Positions 33,321 through 42,074 of a stretch of 64,000 nucleotides of DNA are shown here, piece after piece. The stretch comes from Sphingobium sp. (GTDB taxonomy: Bacteria; Pseudomonadota; Alphaproteobacteria; Sphingomonadales; Sphingomonadaceae), in NCBI GenBank assembly GCA_023266575.1, contig JAHFPV010000005.1, positions 124,001 to 188,000 on the forward strand, written 5' to 3'. Under the pieces are notes generated by a model. It worked only from the letters and a program-made list of their open reading frames with translations, was not told the origin of the DNA and made no database searches. Numbering within the stretch: the stretch's first letter is position 1; every line of letters begins with the position of its first letter. The position numbers were made by a program, and so were the translations under genes.

Positions 33321-34493
33321 ATGGAAACCAAAGCCGGCGATCCCGCCGCCTTCGCGCATTTCGACCTGTATCGCGTCCCATCCCCCGCCTTCGTGGTGGA
33401 TGAGGCCGCGATCCGGCGCAACCTGGCCATCCTTGCCGATGTCCGCGACCGCGCGGGCATCAAGGTGTTGGGGGCGCTCAAAGCCTTTTCCATGTGGTCG
33501 CTGGGCAGCGTCGTGGGCGAATATCTGGACGGCGTCTGCGCGTCGGGCCTCTACGAAGCGCGCCTTGGCCGCGAGGAGTATCAGGGCGAAGTCGCGACCT
33601 ATTGCGCCGCCTACAAGCCTGCGGACCTGGCCGAAATCCTCACCATTTCCGACCATGTCATCTTCAACAGCCCCGGCCAGATCGCCCGTTTCAAGCCGCA
33701 GATCGACGCCGCCCGCGCGGCCGGGCACAGCTTCGACATCGGCCTGCGCATCAACCCGCAAAACCCCGAAGGCGAAGTCGCCAAATATGACCCGTCCCAG
33801 CCGCACAGCCGCCTCGGCTTCCCGGTCAGCCAGCTGACGCCCGATCATCTGATTGGCGTGGACGGCATCCATTTCCACAATCTGTGCGAACAGGATCTTA
33901 GCCCCCTGGAGCGCACATGGGCCGCGGTCGAACCACATATCATGCCGCACATCTCCAGCCTCAAATGGCTCAACTTCGGCGGCGGCCATCACATCACCCG
34001 CGCCGATTATCAGCGCGACGACCTCATCGCCTTCCTCCAGGGCGTCAAGGCGCAGACCGGCCTCAACCTCTATCTCGAACCCGGCGAAGCGATGGCGCTC
34101 GACGCGGGCATCCTTGTCGGCGAAATACTCGACGTCATCGACAATGGCATGGAAGTCGCCATCACCGACATTAGCGCCACCTGCCACATGCCCGACGTGA
34201 TCGAGGCACCCTATCGCCCCGCCATGCTCCACGAGCCATTCGACGGGCCCGAAACGCGCCTTGGCGGTCCATCCTGCCTGGCTGGCGACATTATCGGCGA
34301 CTATCGAATCCCCGGCGGCGCGGAACCGGGCGCTCGGATCGCCTTCCTTGATCAGGCGCATTACTCGATGGTCAAGACCAACACCTTCAACGGCGTCCCC
34401 CTGCCCGCCATCTGGCTCTGGGACTCAACCACCGACAAACTCAGGGAAATTCGCGCCTTTTCCTATCAGGATTTCAAGGCCCGCCTCTCCTGA
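33321..34493 (+). CDS. nspC: Carboxynorspermidine/carboxyspermidine decarboxylase
   Basis: A fold III PLP decarboxylase that turns carboxyspermidine into spermidine. It is 390 residues long. The Schiff-base lysine is K54 in LGALKAFSMWS, followed by GLYEARLGREE, the histidine loop GIHFHNLCEQD, the phosphate-binding LNFGGGHHITRADY, and EPGEAMALDAGILV. A dimer-interface cysteine is in DISATCHMPDVIE. GGAGG eight bases before the ATG makes the start firm. It follows the dehydrogenase after a palindromic repeat and precedes ornithine decarboxylase. Confidence 0.93.
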   Translation: METKAGDPAAFAHFDLYRVPSPAFVVDEAAIRRNLAILADVRDRAGIKVLGALKAFSMWSLGSVVGEYLDGVCASGLYEARLGREEYQGEVATYCAAYKPADLAEILTISDHVIFNSPGQIARFKPQIDAARAAGHSFDIGLRINPQNPEGEVAKYDPSQPHSRLGFPVSQLTPDHLIGVDGIHFHNLCEQDLSPLERTWAAVEPHIMPHISSLKWLNFGGGHHITRADYQRDDLIAFLQGVKAQTGLNLYLEPGEAMALDAGILVGEILDVIDNGMEVAITDISATCHMPDVIEAPYRPAMLHEPFDGPETRLGGPSCLAGDIIGDYRIPGGAEPGARIAFLDQAHYSMVKTNTFNGVPLPAIWLWDSTTDKLREIRAFSYQDFKARLS

Positions 34494-34503
34494 GCCACGC
34501 TTC

Positions 34504-34674
34504 ATGGCCCCCTGCGCAACAAAATTTACACATGCGCTTTACAGGGGGGACCCCTACGCATATAGCGACCGTCCGCTGCCCCATGGGACTTCCACCGCAA
34601 GGCAGCTTTTTATGCCCATGAACGACACTGGAGGTCCCTTGAATTGCACAAGCATCCTAGCGCGCTGGGGGTAG
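34504..34674 (+). other. Possible leader reading frame overlapping the ornithine decarboxylase start
   Basis: A 56-codon frame starting ATG at 34504, 10 bp after the nspC stop, and ending TAG at 34672-34674, 31 bases inside the ornithine decarboxylase gene. It spans the attenuator-like hairpin. The peptide contains HALYRGDPYAYSDRPLP. It is not similar to a protein I know and has no clear ribosome binding site. It might be a regulatory leader peptide, as for enteric speF, or chance. Confidence 0.25.
34575..34611 (+). terminator. Attenuator-like terminator in the ornithine decarboxylase leader
   Basis: GCTGCC (34575-34580) pairs with GGCAGC (34601-34606) and is followed by TTTTT. The ornithine decarboxylase ribosome binding site (GGAGG, 34630-34634) begins only about 20 bases later. 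No promoter fits in between, so the gene must be expressed by reading through this hairpin. This suggests regulation by polyamine or ornithine through attenuation. Alphaproteobacteria have a known speF leader motif, but I could not match it here. Confidence 0.6.
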
Positions 34675-35834
34675 CGACCACCCTCACACCGGCAGCACCG
34701 GTAACGCTGATTCGCCCGCAGGCTGCGGCCCGCGCTGCCCGATTCTTCGTGGAGAAGTTTCCGGGGCGCTCGCTTTATGCTGTAAAGGCCAATCCCTCGC
34801 CCGATTTGCTTCGGACGTTGTGGGACAGCGGTATCTCGCACTTTGACGTCGCTTCCATCGCGGAAGTGCGTCTTGTCGCGGAAACTCTGCCGAACGCGAA
34901 GCTTTGCTTCATGCATCCGGTCAAGGCTGAAGAAGCCATTGCCGAAGCCTATGCCATCCATGGCGTGCGCACCTTCTCGCTCGACACGATCGACGAGCTG
35001 GAAAAGATCATGCGCGCCACCAATGACGCCACCGATCTGGAACTGTGCGTCCGCCTGCGCGTGTCGTCGGAACATAGCGAACTGTCCCTCGCGTCGAAAT
35101 TCGGCGCGGAACTGGGCGAAACCCGTGAATTGCTGATGGCCACCCGCCAGGCCGCCGATGCCCTTGGCATCTGCTTCCATGTCGGCAGCCAGGCGATGTC
35201 GCCACAGGCCTATAGCGACGCGATCGAACGGGTCCGCGCGGCGATCGTCGATGCGGCGGTCACGGTCGACATCATCGATGTCGGCGGCGGCTTCCCGTCG
35301 GTCTATCCGGGCATGGAGCCGGTTGCGCTCGAAAATTATTTCGACGCGATCCACCGCGGTTTTGAAAGCCTGCCGGTCAGCTATTCGTCCGAACTGTGGT
35401 GCGAACCCGGCCGGGCGCTGTCCGCCGAATATAGCTCCATCATCGTCCGGGTAGAGCGCCGTCGCGGCACCGAACTCTACATCAATGACGGTGCCTATGG
35501 CGCCTTGTTTGACGCCGCGCATATCGGCTGGCGTTTCCCGGTCGTGCTGCTGCGCGACGAGGAAAGCGACGCAGCGATGACCGGCTTCTCCTTCTATGGT
35601 CCGACCTGCGACGATATGGACCATATGGTCGGTCCGTTCATGCTGCCCGACGATGTCGCAACCGGCGACTATATCGAAATCGGGATGCTGGGTGCCTATG
35701 GCTGCGCCATGCGCACCGGCTTCAACGGCTTCACGGCGGAAACGGTGGTCGAGGTAGCGGACGAGCCGATGGCCAGCCTCTACGCCGAACCGGCCCCCGC
35801 CCGCCGTCGCGCGACTGTCATCAAGCTGGGCTAA
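34644..35834 (+). CDS. Ornithine decarboxylase (fold III, alanine racemase-like)
   Basis: A PLP enzyme that makes putrescine from ornithine. It is 396 residues long. The Schiff-base lysine is K48 in YAVKANPSPDLL. GICFHVGSQAMSP, DVGGGFPSVYPGME and WCEPGRALSAEYS follow. The substrate-binding cysteine and aspartate are in FYGPTCDDMDHM, which marks ornithine or broad-range decarboxylases of this fold. The TTG at 34644 has GGAGG nine bases upstream, and the N-terminus MHKHPSALGV matches relatives. It supplies putrescine for the two upstream genes. A strong terminator follows. Confidence 0.92.
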   Translation: MHKHPSALGVATTLTPAAPVTLIRPQAAARAARFFVEKFPGRSLYAVKANPSPDLLRTLWDSGISHFDVASIAEVRLVAETLPNAKLCFMHPVKAEEAIAEAYAIHGVRTFSLDTIDELEKIMRATNDATDLELCVRLRVSSEHSELSLASKFGAELGETRELLMATRQAADALGICFHVGSQAMSPQAYSDAIERVRAAIVDAAVTVDIIDVGGGFPSVYPGMEPVALENYFDAIHRGFESLPVSYSSELWCEPGRALSAEYSSIIVRVERRRGTELYINDGAYGALFDAAHIGWRFPVVLLRDEESDAAMTGFSFYGPTCDDMDHMVGPFMLPDDVATGDYIEIGMLGAYGCAMRTGFNGFTAETVVEVADEPMASLYAEPAPARRRATVIKLG

Positions 35835-35864
35835 AAGGCTCAAGCTCCCCTTTGGAGAGGGTGC

Positions 35865-35905
35865 CTGTCCCTCGCTGCGTCCCCCCGCAGCGGGGGACAG
35901 TTTTT
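35865..35905 (+). terminator. Intrinsic terminator after ornithine decarboxylase
   Basis: A 15-bp stem (35865-35879 with 35886-35900, one G-T pair) with a 6-base loop is followed by TTTTT at 35901-35905. It lies 30 bp past the stop codon and touches the stop codon of the convergent RNA methyltransferase gene. Confidence 0.9.
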
Positions 35906-37109
35906 ATCGCCGAAATATCCCCACCATCTCGACATGGGTAGACCAGCGAAACTGGCCGACCGGGCGGACCTGATCCAGCCTATATCCGCCCGCCAGCAAG
36001 TGCACGGCGTCCCGCGCGAAACTCGCCGGATTGCATGACACATAGGCGATCACCGGCACGTTCGACTGCGCCAACTGCATCACCTGCTCCCGCGCCCCCG
36101 CGCGCGGCGGATCGATCACCACGGCGGCAAAGCGGTTCAGTTCCTCAGGCGTCAGCGGACGGCGGAACAGGTCGCGATGATTCGCCACCATCCGCCGCTG
36201 CGCCCGTTGTCCCGCCAGCTTGAGCGCCAGCACCACGTCGCGCGCTCCCTCTGCCGCATAAACCGGTCTCCCCGCACCCAAAGCCAAAGCAAATGTGCCA
36301 AGCCCGCAAAACAGGTCGGCTACTGCGCCCGTCTCCGGCATGGCGTCGCGCACCATCGCGACCAGCGCCGCCTCGCCATCGGGCGTCGCTTGCAGGAAGG
36401 AGAAGGGCGGGAAGGCCACCGGCACACCACCGAATGTCACCGTCGCGGCCTCCGGCTCCCAGCGCGTCTGTGGCCCGTCGCCTTCGTCGATCGTCAGCCG
36501 CGCCAGCCCATGCGTCCGCGCAAAGTCGCCCAGCCCTTCATCCGCCGCCAGCCCCTCGACCTTCACGCCCTCCAGCAGCAGGTCGACCCCCTGGTCGATC
36601 AGCGACATGCGTACATGCGCCGCCCGTTTGTCCGGCAGGATCAGCCGCAGCAGCCCGCGCAACGGTGCCAGCAACGCGAACAGGCGCGGGTCCAGCACGG
36701 CGCACATCTGAAGGTCAATCAGCGTATGACTGCCCGCTTCGGCAAAGCCGATGGTGATGGTCTTGCCCGCCCGCGCCGCGCGCAGCGATGCCCGCCGCCG
36801 TGTCATCGGCGGTGAGATATGCGGCGGCAACACCGTCTGCGCCACGACGCCCTGCCCCGACAGCGCGCCGACCACGCGACCAGTGACGAAATCGGCCAGG
36901 CTCGCCTCGTCAACATGCTGCAATTCGCACCCGCCACAGGACGGGAAATGGACGCAGGGCGGCGCGACGCGATGCGGCCCGGTGATGGTCGTGCCATCGG
37001 CCAGCAGCCGGTCGCCCGGCGCGGTCAGCGCCGCATGGCGGCCATCGGCGGTGAGGCCATCGCCCTTGGCGGCGATGCGGATGATGATGTCTGGGTCAGT
37101 GTCGGTCAC
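35904..37109 (-). CDS. TrmA/RlmD-family 23S rRNA (uracil-C5) methyltransferase
   Basis: A SAM-dependent enzyme making 5-methyluridine in RNA, most likely 23S rRNA. It is 401 residues long. An N-terminal Fe-S site is formed by C52, C58 and C61 (PCVHFPSCGGCELQHV) plus a later cysteine in LIDLQMCAVLD. The methyltransferase core has DLFCGLGTFALALG, and the catalytic cysteine is in VIAYVSCNPASFARD; VIDPPRAGA is the family's motif IV. Sequence fits RlmC or RlmD and does not show which uridine is modified. Its start overlaps the stop of nnrDE (ATGA), placing it last in a seven-gene run. Confidence 0.88.
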   Translation of the reverse strand: MTDTDPDIIIRIAAKGDGLTADGRHAALTAPGDRLLADGTTITGPHRVAPPCVHFPSCGGCELQHVDEASLADFVTGRVVGALSGQGVVAQTVLPPHISPPMTRRRASLRAARAGKTITIGFAEAGSHTLIDLQMCAVLDPRLFALLAPLRGLLRLILPDKRAAHVRMSLIDQGVDLLLEGVKVEGLAADEGLGDFARTHGLARLTIDEGDGPQTRWEPEAATVTFGGVPVAFPPFSFLQATPDGEAALVAMVRDAMPETGAVADLFCGLGTFALALGAGRPVYAAEGARDVVLALKLAGQRAQRRMVANHRDLFRRPLTPEELNRFAAVVIDPPRAGAREQVMQLAQSNVPVIAYVSCNPASFARDAVHLLAGGYRLDQVRPVGQFRWSTHVEMVGIFRR

Positions 37110-38491
37110 AATCGCGCGGCGATAGCCGCTGGCAGCGCGGCAAGCAAATCATCGGCGATAAAAGCCGCGCCCGCCCGCCGCGCGGCATCGCCATGCAGCC
37201 ACACCGCCTCGCCTGCCGCGCCAAATGGATCGCCGGTCACCGCCAGCCGCCCGGCGACCAGCCCAGCCAGCACATCGCCGGTCCCGGCGGTCGACAGCCA
37301 GTGCGACGCGCCCGACGCCACCGCCACCCGCCCGTCGGGCGCTGCGATCACGCTGTCCGCGCCCTTGTAGATCACCACCGCGCCGCTGCGCTCTGCCGCC
37401 ACCCGCGCCCGGTCGATCTTGCTGCCCGGCAGCTCGCCGAACAGCCGCACAAATTCGCCCTCATGAGGGGTCAGGATCGCGCCACCTGGTATCTGATCGA
37501 CGCCGATCAGCGTCAGCGCATCCGCATCGAGCACCAGCCGATGCCCACAACCCAACACCTTGTCGAGCCGCGCCCGCGCCACAGCATTACGCCCCAGCCC
37601 CGGCCCGACCAGCACCGCCGCCAGCCGCGCATCGTTCAGCCCATCGCGGAGCGCCTCGATCGTCCCGGCCTCCGCCGTCACGATAGCGTCAGCCCCATGA
37701 CGCAGGTCATCCGCCGCCAGTCGCCGCACCATCCCCGCACCCGATCGCGCCGCCGCCTGCGCCGCCAGCAGGCTTGCCCCGGCCATCGCGCCCCCGACCA
37801 CGGCAACCAGTCCGCGCGTATATTTATGATCCTCCGCCCCCGGCACGGCGAGTCGAGGCGGCATCAGCCGGTGAACCCTATCCGATGCCGGGATGCCGAT
37901 GTCCGCGCAAACGAGCCGCCCGATATGCCCCGCCGCCGGGTAGAGCAGATGCGCAGGCTTGAGCGCCCCCAGCGCGATGCAGACACCAAAGTGCGGCACT
38001 GCCGACAGCAGCGCCCCGCTGTCCGTATCCACCCCGCTCGGCAGATCGATCGCATAGCTGCGGCTCGCCGCCCCGGTCAGGTCGCACAGCCGGGCCGCCA
38101 CCGCCGGATCAAGCCCCCGCGACAGGCCCGTGCCGAACAGCGCGTCGACCAGTTGCGTCGCAGGCGCAGCCGTCGCCAACGCCTCCACCGGCCCATCCCA
38201 CGCCGCCAGCGCGCGGCGGCTGGACGCCGTGCCACTTTCCCCCAGCGCCGCCACCCGAACAGGCACGCCCCACGCGCGCAGCAGCCGGGCGATCACATAG
38301 CCATCTCCGCCATTATTGCCCGGCCCGCACAGGACAAGCGTGTCGCGCTGCCCGCCCGCGCGCCAGATAATCTCCGCCGCCGCCGCGCCCGCCTTTTCCA
38401 TCAATCCATAATCATCGACGCCGACGTCAAACAAAGCCTGTTCTGCAGCGCGCATCTGCGCGGCGGTCAGGATCGGCGTTCCGGCACTCAT
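37106..38491 (-). CDS. nnrD: Bifunctional NAD(P)H-hydrate epimerase / ADP-dependent dehydratase
   Basis: Repairs hydrated NADH and NADPH. It is 461 residues long. The N-terminal YjeF_N epimerase domain fills about residues 1-210 (GLMEKAGAAAAEII, CGPGNNGGDGYVIARLL, AIDLPSGVDTDSG). The C-terminal ribokinase-like dehydratase domain carries HKYTRGLVAVVGG, GPGLGR, LTPHEGEFVRLFG, and the ATP-site motif STAGTGDVLAGL. This fused form is the usual bacterial one, also named nnr or yjeF. The ATG at 38491 overlaps the stop of the upstream lipoprotein gene. Confidence 0.94.
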   Translation of the reverse strand: MSAGTPILTAAQMRAAEQALFDVGVDDYGLMEKAGAAAAEIIWRAGGQRDTLVLCGPGNNGGDGYVIARLLRAWGVPVRVAALGESGTASSRRALAAWDGPVEALATAAPATQLVDALFGTGLSRGLDPAVAARLCDLTGAASRSYAIDLPSGVDTDSGALLSAVPHFGVCIALGALKPAHLLYPAAGHIGRLVCADIGIPASDRVHRLMPPRLAVPGAEDHKYTRGLVAVVGGAMAGASLLAAQAAARSGAGMVRRLAADDLRHGADAIVTAEAGTIEALRDGLNDARLAAVLVGPGLGRNAVARARLDKVLGCGHRLVLDADALTLIGVDQIPGGAILTPHEGEFVRLFGELPGSKIDRARVAAERSGAVVIYKGADSVIAAPDGRVAVASGASHWLSTAGTGDVLAGLVAGRLAVTGDPFGAAGEAVWLHGDAARRAGAAFIADDLLAALPAAIAARL

Positions 38492-38856
38492 GGCGCCGAT
38501 CCGGCGACCTTCACGGGCAGGCGATAGCGATCGCCGCCGATGCGGATTTCGACCAGCCCGGCCTCGACGATCTGCAACCGCGCCATCTCGGCACCATCCG
38601 CCGCCTCCAGCCCGCGCCCGTCCGCCAGCACCCGAAATCGGCGGAAACCTCCGTCAGGATGGCGGATCGTCAGCAGATCGCCCGCCCGCTCGATCAGGCA
38701 ATCTCGCGCCCAGGCCGCATCCGCGCCAATCGCGCAGTCGGCCTTGCCGTCATCGACCGGTTCCGCCGCCTGCTCCGGCTGCGCCTCGTTGCCCAGCTTG
38801 CCCGTTTCCCCGCCACAGGCCGCCAGCAACAGACATCCGGCGAGCAAAAGTCTCAC
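38488..38856 (-). CDS. Small predicted lipoprotein, function unknown
   Basis: A protein of about 122 residues. It starts MRLLLAGCLLLAACGGETG, a type II signal peptide with LAAC as lipobox, so it should be lipid-anchored. The mature part has two cysteines (ADCAIGADAAWARDC) and a beta-rich C-terminus (LTIRHPDGGFRRFRVLADG, RYRLPVKVAG) and resembles nothing I can name. The GTG start at 38856 overlaps the stop of the upstream gene as GTGA, and this fixes the N-terminus; the ATG at 38874 would spoil the signal peptide. It lies inside the seven-gene operon. Confidence 0.75.
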   Translation of the reverse strand: MRLLLAGCLLLAACGGETGKLGNEAQPEQAAEPVDDGKADCAIGADAAWARDCLIERAGDLLTIRHPDGGFRRFRVLADGRGLEAADGAEMARLQIVEAGLVEIRIGGDRYRLPVKVAGSAP

Positions 38857-39569
38857 GTCAAAGCCCTCCGGCAAGCCAGCACCACCGGCCCCAAAATATC
38901 CGCAAAGCGCCGCTGTCCCGCTGCGTCCCCCACCAGATCCTGCCGCATCTCGATGCCCAGATAGGGGATGCCATTGGACTCGGCATGGCGGTTCATCGTC
39001 GCATTCAATTGCTTGCCCGAATAGGGCAGTTGGTCGCCGACCATCAGCCCCGCCGCCTCCAGCAGGGGGATCGCGATCCGCGCGGCGCGATCATCACCAT
39101 TATACAGCACGCCAATATCCCAGGGCCGTTTCTGCTCCGGATCGCTGGCCAGATGCGGCGTGAAGCTATGCACCGACAGGATGAACGGCGCGGTCATCGC
39201 CGCCAACTGCCGCTCGACCTGATGATGATAGGGATGGTGGAATCGCACCATCCGCTGTGCCAGATCAGCGTCGCGATTGCCGGATATGGCATGGCCGTCG
39301 CTCATCACCGGCAACAGGCCGGGCGCATCCGCCTCGCGATTAAGGTCGATCACCAGCCGCGATACGCCGCCCAATATCGCGGTGCAGCCCAGTTGCGCCG
39401 CCAGCAGCGCGCTGACCTCTGCGACACCAATGTCGATGGCGATATGATTGGCCAGCAGCACCGGGTCGATGCCCAGGTCAATATCATCCGGCACCCGCGC
39501 CGACGCATGATCGGCGATGATCAGCACGTCGAGCGCACCGCCGTCAATCTGGGTGAAAGCCTCGCTCAT
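38853..39569 (-). CDS. N-formylglutamate amidohydrolase family protein
   Basis: A predicted zinc amidohydrolase of about 238 residues. Family landmarks are LIIADHASARVPDDI (metal-binding histidine region), GGVSRLVIDLNREADAPGL, HPYHHQVERQL, SVHSFTPHLA and GIEMRQDLVGD. True HutG enzymes release glutamate from N-formylglutamate in histidine breakdown, but no hut genes adjoin, so the substrate here is open. The ATG at 39569 overlaps the ispE stop (ATGA); its stop overlaps the lipoprotein start (GTGA). Confidence 0.85.
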   Translation of the reverse strand: MSEAFTQIDGGALDVLIIADHASARVPDDIDLGIDPVLLANHIAIDIGVAEVSALLAAQLGCTAILGGVSRLVIDLNREADAPGLLPVMSDGHAISGNRDADLAQRMVRFHHPYHHQVERQLAAMTAPFILSVHSFTPHLASDPEQKRPWDIGVLYNGDDRAARIAIPLLEAAGLMVGDQLPYSGKQLNATMNRHAESNGIPYLGIEMRQDLVGDAAGQRRFADILGPVVLACRRALT

Positions 39570-40411
39570 GCCGTCCTGATCCGCGTTTCCATCATCCACC
39601 AGTCGCGATGCGCCGCCTGCACCGCCATCGCCGCGTCGGCCATCGCCGCATCGCTGTCGAACAACGCAAAACAGGTCGCGCCGGACCCCGACATGCGCGC
39701 CAGCCGCACCCCCCGCTGCCCCGCCAGCGCATCCAGCACCTGCGCAATCACCGGGGCCGCAGCCATCGCGGGCGCCTCCAGATCATTGCGCCCCTGCGCC
39801 ACCAGCGCCTCCAGACTAGCCGCGTTGAGCGGCCCGCGATCCACCCGATCCCAACCGCTGAACACCTGTGCCGTGGACAGGCCAACCCCCGGATTGACCA
39901 GCAGCATCGCCATACCCTCCAGCCCCTCGACCCGGTGCCGCCGCAGCCCTTCGCCACGCCCCGTCACCATCTGCGTCACGCTGGCGACGCAGGCAGGCAC
40001 ATCGGACCCCAGGTCGAGCGCCAGCCCGGCCAGCTCCTCCGCCTCGATCCGCACGTCCCACAAGCGCGCCAGCAACCGCAGCGTCGCGGCCGCATCTGCC
40101 GATCCGCCGCCAATGCCCGACGCCACCGGCAATATCTTGGTCAGGCGGATCGCCGCGCCGCGCTGGTCGCCCAGATAGCTCTGCAAGGCCCGCGCCGCCT
40201 TCACCACCAGATTGCCCGGCCCTGCCTCCAGCGCCCCGCCAAACGGCCCGTCGATGATGAGGTCTATCGCCCCGTCATCGGTCGCCACCGCGCTCAGCCG
40301 GTCGCCATGCTCGGCAAAGGCGAACAGGCTTTCCAGCGCATGATAGCCATCGTCCCGCCGCGCCCGCACATGCAGCGCGACATTCACCTTGGCATAGGCG
40401 GATTCGATCAT
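39566..40411 (-). CDS. ispE: 4-diphosphocytidyl-2-C-methyl-D-erythritol kinase
   Basis: A GHMP kinase of the MEP isoprenoid pathway. It is about 281 residues long. AYAKVNVALHVRARRDDGYH is the standard N-terminus, and the ATP-binding loop is PVASGIGGGSADAAATLRLL. NPGVGLSTAQVF and ARMSGSGATCFALF complete the set. ATG at 40411 begins the conserved region directly; ATG 40441 would add ten residues and overlap the upstream TPR gene, so it remains possible. Downstream coupling to the amidohydrolase gene is by ATGA. Confidence 0.94.
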   Translation of the reverse strand: MIESAYAKVNVALHVRARRDDGYHALESLFAFAEHGDRLSAVATDDGAIDLIIDGPFGGALEAGPGNLVVKAARALQSYLGDQRGAAIRLTKILPVASGIGGGSADAAATLRLLARLWDVRIEAEELAGLALDLGSDVPACVASVTQMVTGRGEGLRRHRVEGLEGMAMLLVNPGVGLSTAQVFSGWDRVDRGPLNAASLEALVAQGRNDLEAPAMAAAPVIAQVLDALAGQRGVRLARMSGSGATCFALFDSDAAMADAAMAVQAAHRDWWMMETRIRTA

Positions 40412-40427
40412 TACGCCCGCGTCCAGA

Positions 40428-42074
40428 TCAGGGTGCGGCATATTCTGGCTTCAATCCCTGCTCGACCTTCGCCGCGATCCGCGCCGCGCCATCCCCCTGC
40501 GCGAACAGCGACGCCGCCGCCCAGGCATAGCGCGCCTCGTACCGTCGCCCCGCGCTCCACAGCGCGTCGCCCAGATGCTCGTTGATCGTCGCATCGCCCG
40601 GCGCGCCAGCCGCCGCCCGCTCCAGCACCGGCACCGCGCCCGCGACATCACCGGTCACATAATGCGCCCAGCCCAGCGAATCGGCGATCGAGGCATCCTG
40701 GGGTTTGAGCGCACTGGCCTTGCGGATCAGTTCCAGCGCCGCCGTAACATTCTGCCGCCGCTCGATCTGCGCATAGCCCAGATAGTTCAGCACCATAGGC
40801 TCATTGGGGGCCAGCGCCGCCGCCCGCTCCAGCACGACCCGCGCCTCGTCCCAGCGCTTGCCCTGTTCCAGTGCGCTCCCCTCGAACAGCAGCAGCGCCC
40901 AGGGCAGTTCACCCTCGCCATAGCCCGCCTGCGCCGCGCGGAACGCCGCCGCCGCGCCGTCAAAATCATCCATATCCGCCAGCAACCGCCCCAGCCGCAC
41001 CTGCCGTTCGCTCCCCGCGCCCGGTTCCGCCGCCAGCGATCGCGCCAGCGCCAGCGCCGTCTGCGTCTCGCCCGCCGCCGCCAGCGCATCGACCAGTTCG
41101 GCCTGCCCCAACGCGCCATACCAGCCATCGACCGGCACCTTGCGCGCTTCGGCCACGCCGCCCACCGCCAGCCCGCCCGCGCTCAGTAGCCGCGCCGCGA
41201 CCAGCTGCGCCTCCGCCCCGCCCGGATCGGCAAAGGTCGCGGTCCGCGCAAGCCGTATGCCCATCGCCGACCCGCTGGGGTCAGACGCGACATCCACCGC
41301 CAGCCGCGACAGCAGCCGCGCATAGCCCTGCACCGGGGTGATCGCTGCAGCCTTCACCTTGCCGCGCGCCAGATCGGCCCGCGCTCGCGCATATATAGCC
41401 TCTCCCGCTGGCAGCAGCATCAGCGCCTCGGCCTTCGCGCCGCGCCCTGCCAGTTGCGCCGCCAGGGTCACGCGCAACGCCGCGCTCTCCCCGCCCCGCA
41501 GCGAAATCGCTCGCCGTATCGCCGGCACCGCCGCCGTCAGGTCGCCGCGTCCCAGCGCCTGCAATGCTACATGCTCATCGACATAACGCTGCGCCAGCGC
41601 GGCAAATCGGTCCTGTCCCGCCACCACCGGCGCGCCGTAGCGGCCCTCGCCCAGGCTGATCCAGCTAGTGATGATGGGCGCGAGGAAAGAGAAATTCCCC
41701 TCCTCCACCATCCGCGCCGTCAGCGTCCGCGCGCCCGTCCAATCCTTGCGCCCTAGCGCCTCGCCGATCAGCAGCAAAGTTCCGTCGCGCGGCAAGGCGC
41801 CCTGATCGTCCAGCAATCGCGCCGATCGCAGCGCCAGCACCCTGTCGCCGCTTTCCACGGCCTGGACATAGGATCGCCGCGCGACCTCTACGCTGTCCGG
41901 ATCGAGCGCCAATGCGGCGCGATAACTGTCCACCGCCAGCCCCATCGCGCCATCCCCGTCCGCCAGTCGCGCCCGCGCATAGGCGTGCAGCGCGCCTTGG
42001 GGATCGACCGACGCCCCGGCGGGCACCGCCACCGGGACTGTCAGCAGGACGAACGGGATCAGGCGCTTACATAT
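40428..42074 (-). CDS. Tetratricopeptide repeat protein, predicted exported; start codon unusual
   Basis: A protein of about 548 residues with a hydrophobic N-terminal segment (CKRLIPFVLLTVPVAVPAGA) that looks like a signal peptide. Several TPR-like helical repeats follow (HAYARARLADGDGAMGLAVD, WDEARVVLERAAALAPNEPM, NYLGYAQIERRQNVTAALEL, GDVAGAVPVLERAAAGAPGD). It probably acts as a periplasmic assembly scaffold; no partner is known. No ATG, GTG or TTG lies between the etfQO stop region and the signal peptide in this frame: the codon at the expected place is ATA (42074). CTG at 42062 and GTG at 42032 are alternatives, the latter losing the signal. Confidence 0.72.
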   Translation of the reverse strand: MCKRLIPFVLLTVPVAVPAGASVDPQGALHAYARARLADGDGAMGLAVDSYRAALALDPDSVEVARRSYVQAVESGDRVLALRSARLLDDQGALPRDGTLLLIGEALGRKDWTGARTLTARMVEEGNFSFLAPIITSWISLGEGRYGAPVVAGQDRFAALAQRYVDEHVALQALGRGDLTAAVPAIRRAISLRGGESAALRVTLAAQLAGRGAKAEALMLLPAGEAIYARARADLARGKVKAAAITPVQGYARLLSRLAVDVASDPSGSAMGIRLARTATFADPGGAEAQLVAARLLSAGGLAVGGVAEARKVPVDGWYGALGQAELVDALAAAGETQTALALARSLAAEPGAGSERQVRLGRLLADMDDFDGAAAAFRAAQAGYGEGELPWALLLFEGSALEQGKRWDEARVVLERAAALAPNEPMVLNYLGYAQIERRQNVTAALELIRKASALKPQDASIADSLGWAHYVTGDVAGAVPVLERAAAGAPGDATINEHLGDALWSAGRRYEARYAWAAASLFAQGDGAARIAAKVEQGLKPEYAAP

